DNA of 64,000 nucleotides, taken from NCBI RefSeq assembly GCF_019649055.1, contig NW_026570308.1:434001-498000 (forward strand), in the 5' to 3' direction. Positions 10,901 to 25,900 of this stretch are shown one piece after another. The number at the start of each line of letters is the position of its first letter. Within the stretch, counting starts at the first letter, position 1. Origin of the DNA: Paramacrobiotus metropolitanus. Taxonomy: Eukaryota > Tardigrada > Eutardigrada > Parachela > Macrobiotidae. The position numbers were made by a program, and so were the translations under genes. The notes beneath the pieces were generated by a model. It searched no databases. It had not been told where the DNA came from and saw only the letters and a list, made by a program, of their open reading frames with translations.

Positions 10901-13900
10901 GCTTGCCTTGAACCTTATTAAAGGACGAGTCCCCTTAAAGCCTCATCAGCTGACAGCGTGTAAAAAGTGCAAGACTCCCATAAAGCTTCTAGCATCTCCA
11001 AGTGTATCACTTCAAAAGAAAAAACGTATACTATTACAACGAGGAGGATTCTTACCCGCTCTATTACCATTACTAGCATCAGCCGTTATAAGCGCAGTGA
11101 CAGCAAACCACCAATAAGCATATAAAAAAAAACATGGAAACCTATATGCTAATACCAAAACGGCAAGCGGAGAAACGGCGCACGGAGGTTGAGCTAGCAC
11201 TAAACCAAGTACCCCCAGAAGCTTCCAAAATCCTTTCTCTAGAACAGCTGACAACGGAAACTTTGGCTAACAAAAGCCTATCGGAATATCAGAAAGCACA
11301 ATTACTTTCATCTAGTCTGCAGCGGTTTTTAGCGCTGCGGCCGTACGCTTTAGATGATACGAGCGGTAGCCAAACCAATCCAAATATTTCCCAGGAAGGA
11401 TCCCAGCCTTTGAAAAAATTCGTAAACCAAAACCTATATTTAAGCAGATGGTAAAAAGAACTTCCAGCTCGACGAAAACAGTCACTTTTAAAAAAGCATG
11501 CCGCCAGTATATTTGGCAAAGCAGGTACCGGTACACCGGTGCGCCAACAACCGTTAAGCGGTGAAAACAGCCAGTACGCAACGCCTGCAAGTTCCCTTTC
11601 AAGGTCACAAGGAAAACGGAAAGTGTATGAGGACATGATCACGCCAAGCAAAATCGGCCATCCAAAATCAAAAAACGACTTCAAACAACGTTAAACAAAA
11701 TACATAATTTAAGAAATCGAGATCGGGTAGACTATTACGCCGTTGAAAATAAATATGATGATCCACAGCTGGGCTTTGGAAAAGAAAACTTCAGCAACAC
11801 AAGCGCTTAAAGTGGTTAGTTATTTAAGAATAGCAGGCATGGCGGGGTGCATACCAGTCAGCCTGAACTTTGGAGAGGGTATGAAGCTGACCTTTATTTC
11901 ATCATGCTGTGCTGGGGATAAAGATTCGGAAGACTCAAACGTCAGTAAAGACAATAGCTTTGGTCAAAACAAAAACAAAGTTGACGTCAGTGTCCAAGTT
12001 GACCTAACTAAAGATGGGAGAAGCGGAGTACGTGAGTGCGGCGCAAGTGGCAAGCCTGGGGGGAGTGGAACGATTCCGGAAGCATCAAACCGTGTCAAGC
12101 GAACTTAATCAGCATGACAAAGCCCTAAAGCTTCTGCAAGGAATTGACGCCTACAATTTACATAAGCCGTCTCGGCGGAAATTCCGCAGAAATCCGGTAG
12201 TTTCAATACAGTTCGGTGAACAATACATGGCTGACCTGATGGATGTGTCCCGTTACGCAAAGCAGAATAAACATAAAAAATTTCTGCTGGTTGTTGTGGA
12301 CAGTTTTTCCAAAAAAGTAGCATGCGAAATGCTGACAAAAAAAAGCAGTGAATACGTTCTTCCTGCCCTGGAGAAAGCCTTTTCTCGTTTGTATGGACCA
12401 CCTATGTATTTACAAGTGGATAGAGGTACTACACACACACACACATAGGATGGAACCGTCGTAAGCGTCGCAAACTAACTGTATTATTCGTTCACAGGGC
12501 GTGAATTTTACAACAAACCAGTTCAAGACTACATGAAACAGAACGGCGTCGTTATGTTTTCTGAAGAGAACTGTGAAATTAAAGCTAACATGGCAGAACG
12601 ATTCATCCGAACGTTACGAGAGCGTCTCATGCGACTGATGACCGCTCGTGATGGGAGTGTAAAATATTATGACAAGTTACAGGACATTATTCACAGCTAC
12701 AACAGCACACCTCACACGGCGCATGGATTGGCGCCGAATGACGTCAATCGAGAAAATTCGCTTTTAGTGTTTCAGCGATTACAGTCCAACAGTAATAACA
12801 AAAGCAAAGCTAAGGTACCGCTATTTAAGGACGGAGACACAGTGCGTCTTCGTTTGCAAAAGCAGCTTTTTAAGAAAGGCGCTGATGTGAAGTACACAAA
12901 AAAGCTATATCGAGTGAATAAGGTAATCAAGCATCGCGTACCTGTGTATGAAGTGGAACCTGCCGACGGTGGACCCAGTGTAATTGGAAAGTTTTATGAG
13001 CAAGAGCTATCAAAAGTAGCTGACGGAAATGGCTAGTGTTGTTGGAAACAGTACACCGTTTTACGTAACATTACCAAGCGATGCGTCAATGGACATGTAT
13101 CCCAAGAACAGTGCGCAAATGTGGAAGACTAAACTAAAAATTCCAATTTCCTTATCGGGCCGGTGGGAAGTGGGTTTGGTGGAATTGCAATATACAAACT
13201 CAATCTACAACATACCAAAAGAGCAAGAACTAACTGTTAACGAGTACGATGTCATCAGTGACACTTCCTTGTCATCGGTTCAGAATACGATCATCATTCC
13301 ACCGGGTCTATATACATTGAAGGCGCTAATTGACGTAATTGAGCGACAGTCGCCAAACTCGGTAGACTTAAAAGGTCGCAATGTTACTCCCTCACGCCTT
13401 CGCACAAATAACAGTACCACAAAGGTGTTCAATATACGTTATAATCCTGTAACGCTCAAGACGGAAGTAACGTTTAATAGCTTGCGTGGCAAGCTGCGTT
13501 TTTCCGAAAACGATGACCGATTGAAAGGGTTACTTGGTTTTGTGCAGACTCAACACGATATAGACCCTTTAGACTTTAAAGATCTTGACGGTGTTCCTTC
13601 AAAATTTCGTTACTATATTGAAGAAATGATAGAAGAAGATGGGACGCCAGCTGAACCGTTCGGAAGAATTCCTAGTACTTTTATTACTCCTCGACCTTAT
13701 CTATGGTACCTACTTAAAAGAAAACAACCGCTGAATGCTGATACGTTGGACGTACCAATGGTGGTAGCGTCCAATAAATCTACCAACATGCAACATAACA
13801 ACACAACAATGTATGTTTATTCGGACATTGTGGAGTTTTCAGCGTTAGGCGATCAAACCGCACAAGTTTTACGTTCTATGCCTATTAAAGGAGAACCGTT

Positions 13901-16900
13901 TGATCTCATAACGGAACGATTCGACCAACCACATTATGTACCACTAGTACGTAATTTCATCGAAACCATCGAAATCAACTTGAGCTCCGAAGACGAAGAT
14001 TTTAAATTTCAGGCGGGAAAATCATTAGTGAAACTGCATTTTAGGCCTGTTCGTTTGAAACGTTATAGCTCTAGCTGTTATCATGGCTGCGCCCCATAAC
14101 CTTGTGCTCTTTGAACCTGATTCAAGTCTATTTGAGGAGCTGTTTGAACAGAATCAGATTGGTTATGGTCCATTAGGCAGATATCGGAGTTCAGGTCTAC
14201 AAAGCGGTTCAGGCTTAGCAGACTTTTTCCGAACAGTGTTTTCGCGCGTCTCCAAATTCACCGCACCGCTCGTTCGAAGCGCTCTACCCCATGCTAGAGC
14301 AGCATTAGAGTCAGCAAAACCTCACTTGAAGCAAGCCGCTCAAAGTGTAGCCACCAGTGCTGCGGAAAAGGTGACTGAAAAGCTAGGGAAAATATTGGAG
14401 CCAGCTCAGCCTTCAGACGCAGCAGTAACCTCTACTGAAGCCCCTCAACTCGTGACTGTTAAACAGCAAACTGGTAGCGGAAGTAAACGCAAACGCCCTA
14501 CTAAACATTCAAAAAGAGAAAAAACACGAAACGACGAAAGCACCGTACTAGTAACGGTTCTTTTGATAAGTATCCCGATATTTTCTAAAAAAAACTACAA
14601 AAATGCCTGAATATCTCCTACCACACTCAGAGCCGGCCATGTCTAGTGACATGAACCTGTTCTCCGTACCGGCATCGTTAACGGAACGTTTCAGCTATGA
14701 GACACAAGAGTATGGACCAGAGTCGGCGCCTCCGGAAGACTCACCATTAAGCGGTAACCTGTCTTTCTTTATCCCGCCGTCATCCAACGGTCTGCTCTCG
14801 CTCACGGATACGTGTTTTGAGTGTGAATTAAGTATAAAGAAAAAGAACGCCACAAATGCATGGGTGAACCTAGAGAACAATGATAACGTAGCGCCTGTTA
14901 ATTATATTGTGCATAGTTTGTTCAAACAAATTCATTTTACTGTGGCGAACAAGGTGATCTCTGACTGTTCACCTTATTATCCCTATCGCGCTATAATGGA
15001 GGTTCTAACAAGTTATACTGAAGATGCCATGAAAAGCCAGCTAACGAGCGGCGGATTTTATTTCGACACACCAGGCAAGATGGAACATGCCACAGAGAAC
15101 ACTGGTGAAGCAAAGCGCAAGGAGCTATTTGCTTTAAGTGCTAGCGTTCAGTTATCGGGAAAGATTTTCACGGACTTATGCGTACAATCAAAACCTTTGC
15201 TCACAGGCGTGCCCGTGCACGTTAGCCTATACTTTAACAATTCAGAATTTTATTTACGATCATGGAATACTGGTGCGGCGGCTGCAGCAGAATACAAGGC
15301 ATTTATGAAACATCCACGCATAACCGTACGACGCTATATCCCATCACCGGATTTCATGAACGCTATTACACAAAAGTTACAAACAACAACAGCCAAATAC
15401 CACATTGAACGCGCAGAATTAAAGGCGCGTGCTATTCCTGCTGGCACCCAAACCATAGCCTTTTCTGACCTCAAGTACGGCCAACTACCTAAGGTGGTAT
15501 TTATTGCTTTTGTGCAATCGGACCGCTTCCATGGCACAACAAGCCTCAATCCGTTTGTATTTGATCATTGTCGCGTTCGTCAAATCTGTATTAATGTGGA
15601 TGGGAAGCAATACCCAACGATACCCTACATGTGTGACTTTCCAAACAACCGCTATTTAAAGTGTTATGACGGCTTCTTGGATGTTTTGAATCAAAAAAAC
15701 CATCCAGCTGGAGCCCATATTCTGGATCGTCATACATACGCAAAAGGATACACAGTGTTCGCTTTTGACCTGACGCCAACGGCTACAGGCTTAGGGCCCA
15801 TGACGCTAATTCGATCAGGGACAGTGGGCCTGGAAGTAACTTTTGACACACCACTAACTAATGCCTATCAAATGCTGGCTTGGATAACGTGCGACCATTT
15901 AATAGAATTCACCAATTTACGCCAGGTTATTTGCGACTTTGCATCGTAATTAAACAACAAATCGTCACAATGAACGAACAGGAAATTCGGAATATCATGT
16001 GGTCACAGTACAACCCCGCTTCGCACATGCTGAGATCGGTGTTTCGCGGCGTTTACGCCCTAGATGAGCTACAGCAGCAGCATCTTACAGAGGTCGACCT
16101 ACCTGCTGCGTTTATTGTAAACACTGATCCAGCCAGCGAACCCGGAACACATTGGATTGCCGTCTACGTTGAGTGCCCTCATTTATTGAAGTTTTCGATT
16201 CCTACGGCAAACCCGTGGCCTATTATAGTCAGTCACTTGAAAATTTTCTGAAAACGCAACTCATCGGCCAGCCTGCGTCATCACCACCGTTGCCCCTATA
16301 CGAACAGCGAGCTGTTTTACAACAGCCATTGTCCACTACCTGCGCTCAACACTGCATGTTTTTTATAGTAATGCGATCAGTATGTCGCTTTTCCTATTCC
16401 TACATCATTCATAACCTATATCAGATTGATAATCAATTTCAAAACGACTTGATGGTTCGTAACTTTATTAATGACTTTTTCAATGCAAAAACACGTGTTT
16501 ATAATTTTGAAGCATTCTACTAACAATTAAATTGCAATATTGCCTCGCAAAATCAAAGGGAGGTGCGCTGCGCGCACACCTTCAGTTTTGCAGAGAACCC
16601 GCGTGGCAATTAAAATGACAAATCGACTTGGGGCCGCCAACGCGAATCAAAATATTTACAAATAACATCAGTAATAAATGATTACGAATATGCTGAAACT
16701 GATGATATAGCGATTAAAATTACCTAAACGAGCTAAGATGATTGCTTGAAAAACCAAACAGGCACACACCACACACATACACAGAAACATTCATACTAGT
16801 TCAGTTTGAACTGCTCCTTGAAACGCTGCAGCATTTCAGCACACAGTCGATCTCCGTGCATTACCAGAAATTCGTCCGGCTTGAAGTGGTACGCCTCCAG

Positions 16901-19900
16901 CAAGTTGCGTTCCGCATTATGATGCGAGTGCGCTGCTTCGTCAGCATAGCGGTACGGCAGTTGCTTGAGAAACAGCCCCAGCAGAGTCTTTTCCACATCC
17001 TTACAGACATAGCTTCGCATACGGTCCGTTAGTTGTATACGATCCGAGTAGCGGCATGCAGTATGGCCATCATGAGCTCCAGGTTGCAGCGGATCAGCAA
17101 AGGTATCCTCCATAAGGTGGCAAAGCTTGCATTCTTGCGTCAGGCGTTTGCAAAAGCGCTCCATCATAGGCCACGGTAGCTTCTCAAAAATATCCTGGTA
17201 GTCGGCTTGGCAGACTTGCATGGTAGGGTACCCGGATCGTCCCTTCAGCACCTCATACGTATGCTTAAGGATGGTTCCGTTGTCCAAAAGTTCACAGAAC
17301 GCCGTCCAGTTCTTTTCACTACAATTGCAACAACCACAACAACCATAATAATAATATCAATAAGCTAAACGGTTATGAAATAACCAAAAAAATAAGTAAA
17401 TTTGGGTATTAATTATGCTGCTATCACTAGAACACAACACTCACTTCATCGCAAGTCGTTTCTCACTGGGTGAGCCGATGACCACCTTTGTTCCCGGTTC
17501 TTTCAGGCTGTTTGCTTCAAGGTAAACCCGAATGTTGGCAATGGGTACTTCGTCAAGCCTGAGGAGAAGCAACCGCAGAAATATAATAATAATGTGCCAT
17601 AGAAACAAAAGCACAAGGTTGTTATATGAATGACTTTCTTACCATCCCCAGTTAAAGAAGTAACCTCCGCCCAGGTCATGCATTGCCGTAATGGGTGTAG
17701 AGCCTTCGTCATAATTGATCAGTCTTTCCAGTTGTCCACACAGTTGTAAACCCATTAGTTTGGCAAACTGCTTCGCATCTAACTCGACATGCTTGGACGC
17801 TAAACTCGGAACCCACTGACCCTCCTGATTTTTATCAAACTCCCCAATAATGTATCGCAAACGGTTGTTCATCAAGTAAACTGCAATGAATTTTTCTCCT
17901 CCAAATTTAATTACCGGCCCACCTTCGTACTGAAATGCAACCTGCCCTGGGTAAACCCACGCCGAGCTAAGCTAACTGCATCGGTTTTGGGCTTATACGA
18001 GTCCGCGGTGACCTTACGTTTCTTAGTACCAGTAATAGTTAATGCCCTAACAGGCTGAAGTGATGCCGGAATAGTCGACAACGATGGTGATGACGACAAG
18101 GCAGCCAAAAGGTCACTGTTATCACCTGATACACTATCTACGCTTCGCATTGCAGCCATTGCGGTGAAAATTTAAAAATACTCACAAATAACGGTAACAC
18201 GCTACGATAACGCTTTAAACTCAAAGCAGACAAACAGAATAATGGACAACTAAATCAAAGTGGAGGCAGGAATACGCAAACTCTATGCACTAACATCAGA
18301 AACACGAGCCGACCTACTCATTTTATAGCCAACTAAATAGGTTAAAACAGCAGCATGTTTATTCTTGCTTTTGTTTTTAGTCATCGGGTGGACACCCTTT
18401 ATACAATGCATCAGCTAAAGTACTAGCATTGTTTGCTTCCGTTATCTCGGGCATCGCCTCAAACTCACGCTGGTCAGACGAAAGTCCATAGAAAGCTCCA
18501 TATAATGCGCCTGCCATGAACGTACGACCATCCGTGTCACCTCCAAGGGCAATGCAGCTCTGGACCATTCGCTTCCAAGGTGACATGATGTTATATCCAG
18601 ACCACCACTGCAGGTTTCCACCCACGAATGCCATGACCATAGCCAGCGGAACAAAGTCCTGTGCGGCGCGCGAGTTAACATTCGGATACAGTCGGATAAT
18701 GTCTGCCGGCGAACGCAGTACGCTATGGTTTACGTATAACGCATTGGCAGCTATCATGTTCTCTCCAAATGGTGGTTCGAGAGTTGAAGCATAATCCTCT
18801 AGCCGTTTCAAAAAGGTCGTCACTGAAGCTGTGCGGGCGCTATCACACGCTTCCTGTAAACCAAAGGCAAACAGCACAGCTCCATCAATCCCCAAACGAT
18901 GCGCATGTGTGATGGCTACACACTTCTCGACTTCTCTCCGGAGGAAGCAACTAGGTTCGCGGCAGTAGTACAAAGCCACCGCTGCAGCCATCACTGCTCC
19001 GTGATACCCGTGAGAGCCCTGCCCACCGTGCGCACTTCTTGCAGGCCCACAAACGTAAGCTTCGTCATCTCGTCGAAGAGCAAAGTTGCTCTCGCTGCTT
19101 GTAGCATTCCATCGCCGATGAAACTCTTTCAATAAACGCTCCATGTGTTTACTACCCCCAAAGTAGTTGGATGATCCTAACGCTTTACCCAGTCCATCGG
19201 CTATATAGTCACGCTCGACTGTATAGCAACCTACAGTTACTTCGAGAACCACCAGAGCAACTGTTCCACTAAACCCACAACGCACATAACAAGGATCCTT
19301 GGCCACATCAGCACACCGCTCATGAACTTCTCTCAAGGTTGGTAAATGGCTTCTGTAGAAGGGTGTATTGAACAGACGACCAAAGCTGCTGGCAACAACA
19401 CTCCCCACGAGGCAACCTTTTAACCTATCGTGCAATCCACCTTGCCAGTCACCTTGCCAGATAATGTGCTGAATGGCATCCATTGTTCCGGGCGATGGTG
19501 GTGGCGATGTCGATGTTGATGATAAACGAACATTTTCGGGTTCACATCCAGACATGTTCTATCGACTACTATATAAACTGCAGCAAAACTGACAAAACTT
19601 CAGTTGCACGTTTCGTTTTCCCTAACTGTTTCTTAGCTGTCTAAATTGCGTCCGTTTATATATCCTGCATTACCATGGACCCTGCTGAGGAAAGGCGTCG
19701 AGCGATATGCGTTGTCATTACGATTGCTTTTTTTGGTAGTCTGCTAGCACTTGTTCTTCCTTGTTTGTACAGGTTTTGGGTAATATAAATAACGCTCAGG
19801 TTTTTATGGTGAATTCCTTGCGTGAACAGATTACTGGCCTGCTCATTTTTTGCCATCTCGTGTGCCAAATCATCCACAATCAGTAAATTTGTCACCTCTT

Positions 19901-22900
19901 TATCGAAAAAATCCTCGTCCGAAAAAAGGTCACTCAGTCCTTTCACAAACTCTGTTTCTGGACACTGAACTTTCAAAGCATCGTATCCATTCTGCCACTG
20001 ATTGTATGCATATACCACTCTTCTCGGAGTCGAAGTCATCATTTCTTTTCGTTGCTCGATTAGGCGGAAGACAAAGACGATTTTCCAACCATTGTAGGAC
20101 CGCAAATCATCATTCCAAAAGGAGTTACGAGTTTTGGCTGACTTTCCAGCTCCACGAAATTGTTTTGAATTACTGCTGTCATGGCGGCATCAATAAAAAT
20201 ATAGTCGCAGTTGGTAAACTGAATTGTGGCTTTGATCTTCAAGATATCGCAGACCTTCTCCAGATCCCGTACGATCCCAACATTTTTCAGGACTTACTAT
20301 TCGCCGAACGCGTCCATACAAAAGTCACTGTCAACTATACAGCAATGGTCGGATTACAGTAAACGGAGCTGTTACCGAGCGTAATGCTGAAGAGCTTCTC
20401 GAACTCTATTGTAACGATATGCACATTTTAGGCTATACCGATGCGTACGTTACGGACTTCGAAATAGTTAATGTAGTAGCGTCTTGGGACATGTATCGAC
20501 CATTGAAACTAGATAACGTGTTTAAAAGCTGCACTGCTACCGCCCGTGTTATGAACCTGAACTGTTTCCTGGTCTAAGCGTCCATCTACCGGAAGCAACT
20601 TGTGTAATTTTTACCTCTGGTAAAGTTAATATTTTGGGTGCAAAGTCGGAATTGGCTGTGCGTAGTACGGCAGCCGAACTTCGCTTGCTACTGTTTTAAT
20701 GTTCACATGAATCTTATCAAAGTTCAATTTGTTTGTTTTTTTTGACTAAGTCTTCTCCGCTTTAATAGACCACTGCTCTGCCATAAACTAATAAACATAC
20801 GAAAAAACGATATTCTTTTTTTTTTTAAAAAAAACAAAACCGTCAGTTTTAACATCAGTTTTCTTGCGGCGGGCGATCTGGTCTGCAGGACGTTCCGCTA
20901 TGCCAGTCATGCTCAGCTTGTGGGTCGTCATGCGGCTCCCAGTTTTCTAACTCTAGTCCACAATGAATACACTTCACTAGGTCACGCAATCCCGTGTAAA
21001 AGAAGCCGGCTCTCGCAAAACGCGCCGCTGACGGTGTACGCAGTGTCCAGTTCCGGTGTTGAAACGAGTGCAGACGGTATACGAACCGTCTGAATTCATG
21101 TTGCAGCCGATAGCCTGCTGCAGCACGCCCAGGAGTCGCTGTGTCCGTTCTTCTGGTAGGCGCTCCCGGGGGATCCAACCAAACCAAAGTGTATCCACTC
21201 AAAGCGCCCAATGGTAGACGATACGGCCTATCCGCCGCAGGCGCTAAGTCGACGCAGTTGCTGGTTCTGGCCGTAGCGGTGGTTGTGGCGGAGTTGGCGT
21301 GGCTGGTGACGCTCCGGTTTCAGCGCTTGGTACTGAAGCTGAGTCCGGTACTTGCGGTGGAACAGACCTTGTTGAGCTTACTGGAGAATCTTGCAATTCG
21401 CCATCTTCAACCAGAAGAGAGTCTCCACCACTATCGTAGTCTTCGTTGACTTCAGACATTTTTACACTGCCGTACTAACCGCTTGCATGTTTCTCGGTTT
21501 ATATACCGGCCATCGGTATGGTAGCGTTAGGGTCACCTTTATAGGATCGATACCGTTCAAGGATCATTTCCACCATGACTGATAACCAGCCCGACGCGAT
21601 ACTATTTTACAGCAGTACTGTGCGACCTGCATGACTTTCCCAACATACAGGCCTAGGTCAGAGTCACCGTTCACAGGTCGGGGTAGCGGAAGCCGATAGC
21701 GACCTCTCAAAACTGTGGCTCCCACCAGCTTGAACAATTCGGGTTAACTGGTAGACTAGAAAAAAATCTTCTGGCTTCTTAGGCTTGGGGACTTCATACC
21801 CCACGTGGAGAATTTTGCATAACCAGCCATCGACCATGATGTTCATACCCGGTGCCAAATCTAAACAATTGTTTTTTTTTATTTGACTTTCAGACGACCC
21901 TCTGTTTTTATATTTGTTTTACCGTGAATTTCCTTCACAACGTCCCTGACAAACATCTCAGTGTCACTATTAAAGGTTGAATTATCACTTGCCAAACCGC
22001 CGAACACCGATGGAGCACACAGGATGAAAACAATCGTCTTGAACTCCATGGTTGTTTTAATAAAAAAAACGACGTTCTAGAAACTTGCAGGTCGTTGCCT
22101 TATACTCTGAAACTTGAACTCCTAAGGCCTTAAATAGACTTTACACCCGCAGCCGTATCGGTCTCTAGTGCTATCTTAATTTCTTCCAAGAAACCGTGCA
22201 GTATATGATACAGCATATACTGGTCGTAACTCTTAAAGTGGATGGAGAACCCATGAGCGTTGACTAATGCCATTCTTGAACAATCCAGTTCGTACTCTAT
22301 TTCCAATGTCCAAGGTGATTCCGGTTGTGTATCTTTAAATTTTTAACCATTTTGGACTTTTTTAATAATTCATGGATGTCGTATGCTTCTGCAGCACCAA
22401 ACGTCCAGGAAACTCTCGCCCCTGCCTGTTCGTCCACAAGTTGCAATCGCTTAAAACGGCCTCCCTTGCCCGTTATGATATTAACCTTTGTACCTCGTTT
22501 CAAATCCCAGCTCGCTTCGCATTCTCCCTGGTCTAACGGTTTAATCACCGCTCCGTACATTATATCTGATGTAGCGTCCATTGTGTTCGATATGGCGTTC
22601 GTTTTGTTTTGCAGTGTAAAGATATTCTCTGATTAACGATATGGTTTTTCTGTACTATATACAACAACCACCTTAAATAGACTTTATTCAATATTGCCAT
22701 CAATAACAGCTAGCCAGCACACGCTTCATTTATTTCGCGCTCATACGCCTGTAGAATGTTACACAACTTCTTTTGGGCCAATAAAGGCAGCTCCAGCACC
22801 ATCTCTGGATGATTTAACAATAACTTTGAGCAGTATGTTGTAGCTTCCACTTCCATGTCCCAGCTTAATCCTTCGACGGACTTCAGCCGGATGGATGTCT

Positions 22901-25900
22901 TTCGCGGAGTCAACGCTTCGTGTAGTTTCTTTGCCTCCATCGGTAAGAGATGGATGAATACTAATCGCTCTCCCTGTTGACCTTCAATCTCCATCCAATC
23001 AAACTTCCCTTGAACGTTATCACGTTGGCCTTTACATTTCCAGCCAAACTCCACTGCAGTTGGCTATAGGAACCTGCAAAGGCAAAATCTCGGCCTCGTA
23101 CATTACCGCTAATGTGTTGTCGTACATCTGCGCCATGGTACTGACATGCTTCATGGTAGCCACAGTTGCAAACATTTCAGCTCTTATATACCAGTTACAA
23201 CAAAGATAGTATCTGCCATTTCCGGTCAGCAGTTCTCAAACATGGTATATAAAGCCCAATATTTCCAACAGCAAAATTCAGTCGTCTTCCGTTCTTGAAC
23301 CAACTTTGGTGTATAAAGTGGTTCAGAGTTGTTCAGTGCCAGTTGGATATTATGGCCCTAGCGACCTTGTCTCGCCCGCCATTCCCCGTCACGGTATTGC
23401 TTGGATATTTTAGATCAGTTCAAAATGGATTGACCAAATCCTTTGGACTGACTACGATTACTAAGCAGGACCGTCAGCGTCGTGACCTTTTGGGCTCCAT
23501 ATTTCTTTTTTACTGACCTGAGCAGGGTTCATACTATGACCCTGCAGAGTTTTCACTTGTTTATTTGTTCATATATACGGTATTGCTCTGTAATCGTGGT
23601 TGAGTTAAACTGGATTGATCGAATCCATGTAGCTTACTACGACTACTGAGCAGGACCGAAACCAGTTCAGTTACCAGGAACTGCTTTGAAAGGAATGTGA
23701 TCAAATATCTAATCTGTTACTATCCGTAATTCCCGTTACACTTTTGTGTGAGTTGTACATTGCGCTGGTAGTAATGGACATCACCGTAGTTTCTATTGGT
23801 CATTTCCATTGCGACTAGCTCCATGTTCACCTCAATGCGATTCAGAACTCAAGGTATAGGCTTCATAAATAAGTCGACGGTCTGTAGCAGGAGCCATAAT
23901 GATGGACATTACCGCACGTTGGTCATATCCATCATTATTATTGGTTCTTTGTACGTCCTGCAGTATTTTTGAATGTTTGACAGACTTTTATGAGAGTTGA
24001 TACGTAGCGCTGGTAGTAATGGAAATTACCTCAATTGTAATTGGTCATTTCCATAGCCACCAGTTCCATGTACACCTCAATGTGAATTGGAACTTAAAAG
24101 TATTGGCTTTGCAAATATAGGGAGGACGTGTACCACGGAACTTCAGCAATAGACGTTACCATATCTTGGTCATGTCCAATGCTGCTTGTTCCTTGTATGT
24201 CCTGTAACAAACTTGAATGTTTGACTAGCTTCCGTGAAAGCTGATACATAACGCTGGTAGTAATGCAACTGCTCTTAATAACTATTGGTCGAATCCGTCG
24301 TTGCCGGTTCCTTTTGCGCAGAGTGCGTTGTGGATTTCAGTAAGTAATCAAATAGATGCAAAACTTTAATCAACTTTCACCAGAACATGTTGTGGCTTAC
24401 TCGTAAACTAAACAATTTTATAGGATAAGGTCTGGGGTTCAATCCCCTGGTAGCTTAACATAAAACAAAAAAAAATTTCAGTAGCAAGCCACAGCTTGTT
24501 CTTTTTTTTAACAAAAATACACTGGCAAGATTTTTTTATGACGGAACGACACATTGGGCAACCATCACAGTCCTTCACACAACAGTTGCAAACAACAAAA
24601 TGACCACATGGATATAGAACCTGCGTGATGACATTTGTGTAACAAATTTTACACAGCTTTTCGTCTTTCACTTCGGCCAGATGATCTGCTGGAGAACGTA
24701 GGAATATTCGTCGCCAATGCTCTCTTACTGCCCGCAGATGTTCCTCGCTATTACCCTTCATTCTCGCATTTCTGTTAATACCACAAAACTGATTTACCGT
24801 TCAGCAATGCAGGGCCACTATATAAAGCCAATAACCTTTCACGCCTTTCGCTGTCCCGGCAACCCTGTTCAAGCCAGGGAACAGACCAGGGAAACCCCAG
24901 CTCCGACTGGGCCATGATTCTCGCACTCGGACGCCGGCGTAAGGCTTCCATCACGTGCTCCCAACTATAGAACTGTAAAGCTTGTAGAATTTTTCTTCTT
25001 CGGCCACGTTGTCTGGCCACAGCAGCGCGTCTTCATCTACAATATCGAAAGCTTAGTTGTAATACGGTATTTACTCTTTTACTGCCAATCTAACCTTCTT
25101 TAGATGCATTTCTATATTTGTTCTGTTTCTTCTGCTGAATCGTATTTATAAAACTTTCCCCTTCTGCTCCATCAAATACGGACACTGCGGTCTTAAGGCA
25201 GCATGAATCTCCCAAGGGTCTTCATTTTCTCTCCAGCAATCTCTTCCCATGCCACAGTAAAAACAGCGTGTCAGTATACAATAGTTTATAAAGTAAAACC
25301 CGCTGCAGCCATTTCTTGTGGATGTTGATGTGGACTGCTTGGCCAACGAGCAAAAGTAGCGAAGCGGCTTTCATAGGATTGCATTTTTGGGCAGTAAACC
25401 TTGGTAATGATGTCCTTGCTGTACACCTCGAATCCAGCAAATTCCTCCTCACTAGCCTCTCCATCATAAACGTCTGCGTCCGCTTCGGTGTCACTACAGC
25501 TGGTAACTTCACTTTCTGATCTCGACATTTTACAATCCGGAAAATAAATTTTATGTGTTGCAACCGGTGTACCCTTTATGTTCCGTGCACTAATAGTTCC
25601 AAGACAATAACTACACGTAATTAAGTCCTCATAACCAGTACATTCAAAGCCAGCCTTAGCCAGTTCCAAAGGGGTCCAAGATGAATACCCCCATTCAAGG
25701 AACGATAATATACGATTGTACAAGTCCATCAGCTAGTAATTAACTTTCCGTCAGTTCCTATTTTGGCTATAAATACCACCGTTGCATTCAAGCTTTCATG
25801 TTCAAACACGTTTCTCTATTTAACACATATTTACCCTATTTTTACGAATTTTTCTAGGTCATTAGGAATTTTTCAGAATTTTCTAAACTATTTTTTGAAA

